A stretch of DNA of 21,121 nucleotides. Source: JAAZNF01 sp964561025. Its GTDB lineage: Bacteria; Myxococcota; B64-G9. Numbering within the stretch: position 1 is the stretch's first letter; each line of letters starts with the position of its first letter. This document shows, piece by piece, positions 16,301 through 21,121 of the stretch. The DNA lies in assembly GCA_964561025.1 (NCBI GenBank), contig CAZLNM010000092.1, forward strand, positions 1 to 21,121, in the 5' to 3' direction. The translations under genes and the position numbers were made by a program. The notes beneath the pieces were generated by a model that did not search any database, was not told the DNA's origin, and worked only from the letters and a program-made list of their open reading frames with translations.

Positions 16301-17495
16301 CAGTGCAGGTGCCGCCGACGCAGCTATCCACGTCCACGTAGAAGCCGCAGTTCTGGGCGCAGTCCGTCGCTTGCCAGCCGGTGCTCTGACAGGTATAGCG
16401 GTCGTTGTTGTAGCAGGTGCTCTGGCCGACCGCCACCGCGCTCCCGTCGGTCCCCGCGCAGCGGATCCCGGCCGGCTCGCAGAACTTGCTCCCGGACGGA
16501 GCGGACACGCAGTTGTTGCTGGTACACTGTTTGTTCTCGGTGCACGACTGGCCGTCGGCCTTTTTGTAGAAGCACTGCGGGAACGGGAACGGGTTGAAGG
16601 CGCAGTAGGCGTTGGCGTCGCAGCCGCTGTCGAAAAATGGATCGCAGCTCTCTTCGCAGGCGATGCACTGGGCCAGCCCGCAACCGTGGACATCCGCGTA
16701 CGGCCCGCAGTCGTTGGCGCAGTTCGTGATGCTCCAGGTGTCGGCGGCGGTGCAGGTGGCGCGATCGGGCCCGTAGCACACGGTGGTGCCCGAGGCGACC
16801 CCCTGGCGATTGCCGTCGATGCAAGCGGATGCAGCTGGACGGCAGCGGCGCGCGCCGCCCGGATCGACCCCGCAGATCCCCGAGTCGCAGTCGGCCCCGC
16901 TCTGGCAGTCCTTGCCGTCCGCGCGGGCGGGCAGGATCTGCTTGGTGACCGAAAGATCGTCGACGAAGATGTTGTTCCCGTTGGCGCTGATGCCTTCGAG
17001 CCCGATCCAGAACTGGCTGCGACCGGCGTAGTAGCCCAGGTGAACGACGCGCTCGACCCAGCCGGTGGTGGCGTTGTAGCGCGAGTACTGGACCACGGGG
17101 TAGAAGATGCTGCCGTCGGTGCTCTGGAGGACGATCAGGCGGTCGTTGTACGAGGAGTACCCGCCATCCTGGTACATCCAGAAACGCAAGGTCACCACCT
17201 CGGAGTTGGTAAGATCGAGCGAGGGCGAGTACATCCAGGCGTAGTCGCCGGAGGTGGCGGTGTAGGAGTTGAACCAGGCCATCTTGGCGCCCTCGCGCGG
17301 CGAGCACGAGGGGTATGAGCCGCTGCTGGTCACGTCCCAATCGGCGGTGGTCTGGGATGGAAGCACCTCGGTCCAGGGAGAGAGCGAGGTGTTGAACCCT
17401 TGCGAATGCACCACCGTCTGCGCCATGGCGCTGGCCCCGAGCAGCGCCGAGAGAACCGTCAGCACCACAACGCGCGCCACACCAGTCCGGCTCAT
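13389..17495 (-). CDS. Large Cys-rich secreted protein with N-terminal jelly-roll-like domain, PKD domain and MYXO-CTERM sorting tail
   Basis: A 1368-residue protein, first gene of the secreted operon. A signal peptide (1-25, ASAMA/QT) precedes a beta-rich domain (about 26-190; SPSLDLTNSEVVTLRFWMYQ, NNIFVDDLSV) of the choice-of-anchor-J/MAM-like kind. Then come about 1000 residues dense in cysteine (CxxGxC, CVDGRCC), with five copies of a DPxNEC-type motif and long internal repeats. A Gly/Asp linker leads to a PKD-like domain (about 1248-1332; AGPVQYVKVGVQVTLDGSQSFDP split by sequence continuity, then FAWSQTSGP). The end has ESCGCGSAS, a hydrophobic helix LLIALLLL and RRRR, the MYXO-CTERM pattern processed by myxosortases. 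The ATG at 17495 is chosen for GGAG six nt upstream; an ATG four codons earlier (17507) has no ribosome site. Probable cell-surface or released adhesin or scaffold; function unknown. Confidence 0.85.
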   Translation of the reverse strand: MSRTGVARVVVLTVLSALLGASAMAQTVVHSQGFNTSLSPWTEVLPSQTTADWDVTSSGSYPSCSPREGAKMAWFNSYTATSGDYAWMYSPSLDLTNSEVVTLRFWMYQDGGYSSYNDRLIVLQSTDGSIFYPVVQYSRYNATTGWVERVVHLGYYAGRSQFWIGLEGISANGNNIFVDDLSVTKQILPARADGKDCQSGADCDSGICGVDPGGARRCRPAASACIDGNRQGVASGTTVCYGPDRATCTAADTWSITNCANDCGPYADVHGCGLAQCIACEESCDPFFDSGCDANAYCAFNPFPFPQCFYKKADGQSCTENKQCTSNNCVSAPSGSKFCEPAGIRCAGTDGSAVAVGQSTCYNNDRYTCQSTGWQATDCAQNCGFYVDVDSCVGGTCTACATSCTSNSDCKTGILCQNNRCVGDLPNGSTCQLDTQCLSRHCIDGRCCQDICSARCFRCDITSDGVCRAIPAGQDPDNECTGEGLCKGTCNGQGACAFPAVGTVCQTCVRCDGQGFCRQFVPAQTDPQDECPQCQACSGSGPGCTPISAGQDPLNECPALPEASCSFSGACNGSGQCEKWPAHTECGPGSCVNGNAVLPATCDGAGTCLAGSPMNCGLYRCQDSTRCATSCTSHAHCVSEAFCSAAGQCQPDQSEGASCEDVYPGQVGDAACLGGFCLRDNFDGQGAFCTANPAGCVHDGTYFAPGYVLCSPQNSAAACLGGARGWGPLQDCGSGTCDAGGGPGSGIRAGGTCLNGPGGGCTSDCTSCEPYQAESGTACRTTCRDANDCWPGYACESGTCRVPDGIGDVCSSQSGCVHGLCVDGRCCVSACTGLCRSCAVDGRFGFCAFFPAGTDPDNECEARPANTCGTAGVCDGTGACALWPAGEACSPARCEGNLALGAGSCNGAGDCVPGSQQDCFPGVCVQAACRDTCVAHAECATGAYCGVDGRCHARLPDGERCTGMAYPGQPAGGVCQSGFCTADTFEGSGEFCASTSDACVAAGASYPPGYRLCRGDSGYRICAGRDGFGELVSCQGAGLCDAGSGPATGITPAETCTSGIQGGCRSTCLSCHPFMAAGPGVCRDTCQEDAHCWPGYVCQGGACQRASGLGDVCATDGDCTGFSCVDQVCCNLPCQGPCRTCADPLRRGACSVVASGTDPGNDCDVGASACGTTGLCDDRGNCALASAGTSCAPATCRDGVRIGESYCDGTGECKEGPQEACPSGRCNGDRCAEGGDGGDGYDGGVFDDPVAEAGPVQYVKVGVQVTLDGSQSFDPLGDTLSFAWSQTSGPETVELAGATTARPSFTAKKEGVYGFRLVVRTTRATSQPDVTEVRAGGSPESCGCGSASAGGAAGPLLIALLLLRRRRP

Positions 17496-17537
17496 GGGTT
17501 GCTCCATGCGAGTGAACAGGGCCGCCGGCGACCGCCA

Positions 17538-17566
17538 CCGGCCGGTTCATTCTGTGCCCGGCCGGG
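17538..17566. repeat. Two CCGGCCGG palindromes, 20 bp centre to centre
   Basis: CCGGCCGG occurs at 17538-17545 and again at 17558-17565, the second extended to CCCGGCCGGG (17557-17566). Their centres are 20 bp apart, close to two helical turns. One sits inside the spacer and one just downstream of the -10 box of the candidate promoter at 17549-17578. A dimeric repressor or activator site is possible. GC-rich composition makes chance occurrence plausible. Confidence 0.4.
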
Positions 17567-17578
17567 CGACGCGGTCAA
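17549..17578 (-). promoter_or_regulatory. Candidate promoter for the four-gene secreted operon
   Basis: On the minus strand TTGACC (complement of 17573-17578, 5/6 consensus) is followed after 18 nt by CAGAAT (complement of 17549-17554, 4/6). This leaves a leader of about 45-50 nt before the ATG at 17495. The spacer contains the palindrome CCCGGCCGGG. The same CAGAAT -10 hexamer appears in the candidate promoter at 20933-20961. On the opposite strand TTGACG (17619-17624) is the only -35-like match before pgm, with no good -10, so no pgm promoter is called. Confidence 0.45.
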
Positions 17579-17663
17579 GTTCGTGTCCTCGATGCCGCGG
17601 CCTCCGGCCAACCCGCCATTGACGGCGCCCGGTAGAACGTGGTTTTCTTTACCGCCGTTCGTG

Positions 17664-17672
17664 AGGAGGTGA
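17664..17672 (+). promoter_or_regulatory. Near-perfect Shine-Dalgarno for pgm (AGGAGGTGA)
   Basis: AGGAGGTGA ends 3 nt before the ATG at 17676. It matches the 16S anti-Shine-Dalgarno over nine bases, stronger than any other ribosome site in the window. It fixes the pgm start and suggests high translation. Confidence 0.8.
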
Positions 17673-17675
17673 GTC

Positions 17676-19325
17676 ATGGCGCCCCATCCCCTGGCTGGAA
17701 AACCGGCACCCCGTGAGATGTTGGCGAACATTCCCCGGTTGGTTTCTGCTTACTACACGCAGGAAGTGATGGCCGACATCAACCGAGTGGCCTTCGGCAC
17801 GTCCGGGCACCGTGGGAATTCGATCGCTGGTTCTTTCAACGAGGCGCACATCCTGGCTATCACCCAGGCCATCTGTGACTACCGCAAGGAAAAGGAAATC
17901 ACCGGCCCATTGTTCCTCGGCGCGGACACGCATGCGCTCTCCGAACCCGCCCGTATCACGGCGCTCGAGGTGCTCGGGGCCAACGGCGTCGAGGTACGCA
18001 TCGACGCGCACGACGGCTATACCCCCACGCCGGTGGTCTCGTTCGCCATCCTGGAACACAACCGGGCCCACCCCAACTGGCCGGCCGACGGCATCGTCAT
18101 CACCCCATCGCACAATCCTCCCGAGGACGGTGGCTTCAAGTACAACCCTCCTCATGGCGGCCCGGCAGGAAGCGAGGAGACGGCGGCCATCGAGAAGCGC
18201 GCCAACCAGCTCCTCCTCGATGGCAACCGTGGCGTCCGGCGCATGCCCTACGCGCTGGCCAAGGCGCAGGACACGGTGCGCGGATATGACTTCACAACAC
18301 CGTACGTCGCGGCCCTGGAGCAGGTGCTCGACATGCAGGCCATCCGCGGCGCTCACCTGAAGATCGGCGTGGACCCCATGGGCGGCTCGGGGCTTTCGCT
18401 GTGGCAGCCCATCGCCGAGCGCTACGGCCTCGACCTGGAGGTGGTGAACCAGCGGGTGGATCCAGCGTTCTCTTTCATGACCCTCGACTGGGACGGCCGC
18501 ATCCGCATGGATTGCTCTTCGCCGTACGCCATGGCGTCGCTCATCGCCCTCAAGGACCGCTTCGACATCGCCTTCGGAAACGACACCGACTACGATCGGC
18601 ACGGTATCGTGACCCGGAGCGCGGGCCTGCTCAACCCCAACCACTACCTGGCGGCGGCCATCTGGTACCTGTTCCAGCACCGGCCCCAGTGGAACGAGCG
18701 AGCCGCGGTGGGCAAGACCCTGGTGTCCAGCTCCATGATCGACCGGGTGGCGGCGCACCTTACGCGCCGGTTGTGCGAGGTGCCGGTGGGGTTCAAGTGG
18801 TTCGTGCCCGGATTGCTCGACGGCAGTTTCGGCTTCGGTGGCGAGGAGAGCGCGGGGGCGTCCTTCCTGCGCCGCGATGGCCGCGTGTGGACCACCGACA
18901 AGGACGGCGTCATCCTCGACCTTTTGGCCGCGGAGATGACCGCGGTGCTGGGTCGCGATCCCGGGGAGGTGTACCGCGAACTCACCGGGCGGTTCGGCGA
19001 TCCTATCTACCAGCGCATCGATGCCCCGGCGAACAAGCTGCAAAAAGCCGTGCTCGGGAAGCTCTCGCCCGAACAGGTTGTCGCAAAGGAGCTCGCCGGG
19101 GAGCCGATCCGTGCCAAGCTCACGCGGGCGCCGGGCAACGACGCCGCCATCGGCGGCCTCAAGGTGGTGGCCGAAAACGGCTGGTTCGCGGCGCGGCCAT
19201 CCGGCACCGAGGACGTGTACAAGATCTACGCCGAGAGTTTCCGCGGCGAGGAGCACCTGCGGCGCATCCAGGCCGAGGCCCAGGCCATGGTGAACGCGGC
19301 ATTCCAGGCCGCGGGGGCCCGCTAG
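17676..19325 (+). CDS. pgm: Phosphoglucomutase, alpha-D-glucose phosphate-specific
   Basis: Interconverts glucose 1-phosphate and glucose 6-phosphate via a phosphoserine enzyme; supplies sugar nucleotides for glycogen, trehalose and cell-surface polysaccharide. The 549-residue product is the usual length of the bacterial Pgm type. Visible: AFGTSGHRG near the N terminus, active-site serine S145 in TPSHNPP, the Mg-binding loop D303-x-D305-x-D307 in GNDTDYDRHG, the sugar-binding GGEESAG (E390, S392) and the phosphate-binding loop RPSGTEDVYKIY (from R507). All four active-site regions are intact and in the correct order. The stop is 9 nt before the sigma-factor gene, so the two are probably one transcript. 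Phosphomannomutase/AlgC types are shorter and lack the PSHNPPEDGGFKYNPP arrangement. Confidence 0.96.
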   Translation: MAPHPLAGKPAPREMLANIPRLVSAYYTQEVMADINRVAFGTSGHRGNSIAGSFNEAHILAITQAICDYRKEKEITGPLFLGADTHALSEPARITALEVLGANGVEVRIDAHDGYTPTPVVSFAILEHNRAHPNWPADGIVITPSHNPPEDGGFKYNPPHGGPAGSEETAAIEKRANQLLLDGNRGVRRMPYALAKAQDTVRGYDFTTPYVAALEQVLDMQAIRGAHLKIGVDPMGGSGLSLWQPIAERYGLDLEVVNQRVDPAFSFMTLDWDGRIRMDCSSPYAMASLIALKDRFDIAFGNDTDYDRHGIVTRSAGLLNPNHYLAAAIWYLFQHRPQWNERAAVGKTLVSSSMIDRVAAHLTRRLCEVPVGFKWFVPGLLDGSFGFGGEESAGASFLRRDGRVWTTDKDGVILDLLAAEMTAVLGRDPGEVYRELTGRFGDPIYQRIDAPANKLQKAVLGKLSPEQVVAKELAGEPIRAKLTRAPGNDAAIGGLKVVAENGWFAARPSGTEDVYKIYAESFRGEEHLRRIQAEAQAMVNAAFQAAGAR

Positions 19326-19334
19326 AGGGCATAC

Positions 19335-20264
19335 ATGGTGCAGGCGACGAAAAATGGCGCCGAGCCGGTGAAGAAGCAGAACCCCACGGCGCTGCCGGTG
19401 CCGCAGCGCTCGGCGGCGCTCACCCACCTGGATCCGCTTCAGCGCTACCTCTCCGAGGTGGGGCAGTTCGGCCTGCTGTCGCCCGAGGAAGAACACCGGC
19501 TGGCGGTGGAATTCCAGCGCACGCAGGATCCCGGGGTCGCCTATCAACTGGTCACGGCGAACCTGCGGCTGGTGGTCAAGATCGCCATGGAGCACCGCAG
19601 CTACTATCAAAATGTGCTGGACCTCATCCAGGAAGGCAACATCGGCCTGATGCAGGCGGTGAAGCACTTCGATCCGTACCGCGGCGTTCGTTTGCCATCG
19701 TACGCGCAGTGGTGGATCCGCGCCTACATCTATAAGTTCATCCTGGAGAACTTCAGCCTGGTAAAGATCGGGACGACCCAGGCGCAGAGAAAGCTCTTCT
19801 TCCGCCTCAAGAAGGAGCAAAACCGGCTGCTTCGGGAAGGATTCACGCCGGATAGCCGCCTGCTGGCCGAGCGCATCGACGTGTCCGAAAAAGACGTCGT
19901 TGAGATGCAAAAACGCCTGGCCGGACCCGAGAGTTCGCTCCAGGCCGAGAACCCCTCTACCGGTCACACCCTGGAAGACATCCTGGCCGGACCCGGGGAC
20001 AGCCCCGAGACTCTCGTGGCCGACGAAGACCTTCGTCGCCGGGTACGAGCCGTGATGAACGAGTTCCGTGCCACGCTCGACGAACGCGAGCGGCTCATTT
20101 GGGATGCGCGCTTCTCCGATGAGGATACGCAGACATTTCAAACCATTGGAGAGAGCGCCGGCATCACGCGTCAGCGCGTGCAACAACTCGACCAGAGATT
20201 GAGAGAGCGGTTTCGAGCGTTCTTGCTCGAACGGATCCCCGAAGCCAGCGGGCGACTGATTTGA
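19335..20264 (+). CDS. RpoH-type (sigma-32 family) RNA polymerase sigma factor
   Basis: A 309-residue alternative sigma factor. Region 1.2 is about 31-62 (LDPLQRYLSEVG). Region 2 is about 76-140: ANLRLVVKIA, LIQEGNIGLMQAVKHFDPYRG and SYAQWWIRAYI for core binding, -10 melting and recognition. The RpoH box QRKLFFRLK (151-159) is almost identical to that of E. coli sigma-32. Region 4 is about 246-300, with the -35-reading helix-turn-helix near 267-290 (FQTIGESAGITRQRVQQLDQRLR). RpoH paralogues in myxobacteria include SigB and SigC, which act in development and stress; this could be one of those or the heat-shock sigma. The start ATG has AGAGGG overlapping the pgm stop. It is likely co-transcribed with pgm. 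No anti-sigma factor is adjacent. Confidence 0.9.
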   Translation: MVQATKNGAEPVKKQNPTALPVPQRSAALTHLDPLQRYLSEVGQFGLLSPEEEHRLAVEFQRTQDPGVAYQLVTANLRLVVKIAMEHRSYYQNVLDLIQEGNIGLMQAVKHFDPYRGVRLPSYAQWWIRAYIYKFILENFSLVKIGTTQAQRKLFFRLKKEQNRLLREGFTPDSRLLAERIDVSEKDVVEMQKRLAGPESSLQAENPSTGHTLEDILAGPGDSPETLVADEDLRRRVRAVMNEFRATLDERERLIWDARFSDEDTQTFQTIGESAGITRQRVQQLDQRLRERFRAFLLERIPEASGRLI

Positions 20265-20287
20265 TGTGCTAGACAGAGCGGTTCAGG

Positions 20288-20914
20288 TCAGCGAGCCATC
20301 CACAAGAGCAAAAGAATCACGATCAGCTCGGGGCGCTTTCGGAGGGTCTCGAGATTACAGCCAAAAGAGGTGAAGTCGGCAGTCCCGACTTGGGATCCAG
20401 AGACAAAGGAGCCGCTCAGGTGGTTCCCCCTCTGGAGCTTCAGGGACAGGCCCGCGCCGGGGCCCTTGACCAAGATGGAGTTTTCCGAAACGCGGGCCGA
20501 CACTCGTGTGGCCTCGATGAGGCCACTGACCTCGGAAAATGGTCCTTCAATTCGGACATTTAGCATGAGGCCGAGTTCTGAGATTGAGCCTGACACTCTT
20601 CCATCCTCGATACGGAACCGTGTGGATTGCCCATACGCAAAGCCGTAGAAGATACCGTCCTCCTCCTGAATGCTCAGATTGCTACCCTGTATCCGTTTTT
20701 CATCAACCAGCACATCCTCGTTCAGCAGACTTCCAAACCGGAGGTGAATTCGGCAACGGGCAGGAGTCTTTTCGGCCGAATCCGAAATAGCGCCAGGAGG
20801 TTCTTCCGAAGGAGGAGATGAAGAATTGGTCTGGGCTGCGACGGAAAGTGCAATGGAAAGAAAAACGAAAACAATCGCTGTGGAGAAAAAATTGCAAAAT
20901 ACTTTTTGAACCAT
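20288..20914 (-). CDS. Small exported protein of unknown function
   Basis: A 208-residue protein without a family I recognise. A clear signal peptide (1-27, hydrophobic core AIVFVFLSIALSV, probable cut after VAA) leads to a Ser/Pro/Glu-rich low-complexity stretch and then about 150 residues that look beta-rich (RCRIHLRFGSLL, RFRIEDGRVSGSISELG, SLKLQRGNHLSGSFVSG). Two cysteines (in ARCRI and FGCNL) could form a disulfide. The C terminus is hydrophobic (LIVILLLLWMAR), perhaps a short membrane anchor. The ATG has AGAAAGG upstream and a candidate promoter at 20933-20961. It converges with the sigma-factor gene, 23 nt apart, with no hairpin terminator between. Base composition is visibly less GC-rich than the rest of the window, and Ser, Ile and Phe codons are less G/C-ended, suggesting later acquisition. 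Confidence 0.7.
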   Translation of the reverse strand: MVQKVFCNFFSTAIVFVFLSIALSVAAQTNSSSPPSEEPPGAISDSAEKTPARCRIHLRFGSLLNEDVLVDEKRIQGSNLSIQEEDGIFYGFAYGQSTRFRIEDGRVSGSISELGLMLNVRIEGPFSEVSGLIEATRVSARVSENSILVKGPGAGLSLKLQRGNHLSGSFVSGSQVGTADFTSFGCNLETLRKRPELIVILLLLWMAR

Positions 20915-20932
20915 GATTGACTACCTTTCTCG

Positions 20933-20961
20933 ATTCTGTCGTGTTGACTCTTTCCAGTCAA
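20933..20961 (-). promoter_or_regulatory. Candidate promoter of the small exported protein gene
   Basis: TTGACT (complement of 20956-20961, 5/6 consensus) and CAGAAT (complement of 20933-20938, 4/6) are separated by 17 nt. The predicted start point leaves only about a dozen bases before the ATG at 20914, so the leader would be very short. The -35 box is one arm of the dyad at 20944-20961. Confidence 0.4.
20944..20961. repeat. Inverted repeat TTGACT-N6-AGTCAA over the -35 box
   Basis: TTGACT (20944-20949) and AGTCAA (20956-20961) are perfect reverse complements with a 6-bp spacer. The right arm is also the -35 element of the leftward promoter. The geometry fits an operator for a dimeric repressor. 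Confidence 0.45.
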
Positions 20962-20970
20962 GAATCCTCT

Positions 20971-21023
20971 GGGCCAGCCCCATTTGTTTTGTTTTTGCTG
21001 CTGAATTCTCCCAAGCCACCCCA
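20971..21023. repeat. 53-bp direct repeat, copy 1
   Basis: Matches 21069-21121 at an offset of 98 bp with two mismatches (20982 and 20983). It starts with GGGCCAGCCCC and contains a T-rich stretch followed by GCTGCTGAATTCTCCC. It lies directly upstream of the small exported protein gene. No family is recognised. Confidence 0.85.
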
Positions 21024-21068
21024 AGCCCGACTGGCGAAAGAGCGCCTTTGCTTGTCTGGGAGTCAATG

Positions 21069-21121
21069 GGGCCAGCCCCTCTTGTTTTGTTTTTGCTGCT
21101 GAATTCTCCCAAGCCACCCCA
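21069..21121. repeat. 53-bp direct repeat, copy 2, reaching the window edge
   Basis: Second copy of the repeat at 20971-21023, separated from it by 45 bp of unrelated sequence. It reaches the last base, so the repeat may be longer or continue as an array. It begins with a GGGGC-CA-GCCCC dyad (21068-21079). Confidence 0.85.

Noticed and set aside
19990..20010. GGGGACAGCCCC, similar to the REP-like dyads at 8834 and 8911, inside the sigma-factor gene
   Set aside because: It encodes an in-frame linker (GPGDSP) of the sigma factor and lacks the extended match, so chance is the simpler explanation.
17649..20186. An 845-codon open frame on the minus strand opposite pgm and the sigma factor
   Set aside because: It is antisense to two genes with full catalytic motifs. 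Its translation is His/Arg/Val/Leu-rich with no family likeness, as GC-rich third positions commonly produce.
20722..21117. A 131-codon minus-strand frame running through the right-edge repeats into the exported-protein gene
   Set aside because: It overlaps the exported-protein gene out of frame; the repeated GWLGRIQQQKQNK is only the translated DNA repeat.
20971..21121. Possible CRISPR array at the right edge
   Set aside because: Only two copies are visible, the 53-bp repeat unit is longer than typical, and no cas genes are present.

Overview
The window is GC-rich, densely coding DNA. A signal-anchored MYXO-CTERM tail on a large Cys-rich secreted protein, a eukaryotic-type Ser/Thr kinase with PEGA domains and an RpoH-like sigma factor together point to a myxobacterium (Myxococcota, formerly Deltaproteobacteria). 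A heterodisulfide-reductase (HdrABC) operon suggests an anaerobic or facultatively anaerobic lifestyle. This assignment is inferred from gene content. No rRNA, tRNA, CRISPR array, transposase or integrase gene was seen.

Left part (1-4258, minus strand): a probable four-gene operon is transcribed leftward as response regulator, hdrC, hdrB, hdrA. hdrA runs off the left edge. The response regulator is unusual: an intact receiver, then a GcvH-like domain whose lipoyl-lysine position is Glu, then a degenerate receiver and an unassigned C-terminal domain. Across a 502-bp gene-free region, a second receiver protein without a DNA-binding domain is transcribed rightward and is tightly followed by glycerol kinase (glpK). 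A Ser/Thr kinase with a membrane segment and two PEGA domains follows on the same strand (7035-8783).

Centre (8784-17495): a short AT-richer spacer carries two REP-like CGGGGACAGGCCCC dyads and an 11-bp tandem duplication. A compact four-gene minus-strand operon follows, encoding only exported proteins. In transcription order these are a 1368-aa Cys-rich MYXO-CTERM protein, a probable lipoprotein with two CBM9-like domains, a TPR/PEGA protein with a C-terminal membrane helix, and a Cys-rich beta-helix lipoprotein. Junctions are an ATGA overlap, a 3-nt gap and a 13-nt gap. A good candidate promoter with a palindrome in its spacer lies at 17549-17578. The system matches no named pathway I can recognise and is the best candidate for something undescribed.

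Right part (17676-21121): phosphoglucomutase (pgm) is followed after 9 nt by an RpoH-type sigma factor, probably one transcript. Converging on it is a small exported protein of unknown function in visibly lower-GC DNA. Its promoter region carries a TTGACT/AGTCAA dyad, and two near-identical 53-bp repeats at 98-bp spacing follow up to the window edge.
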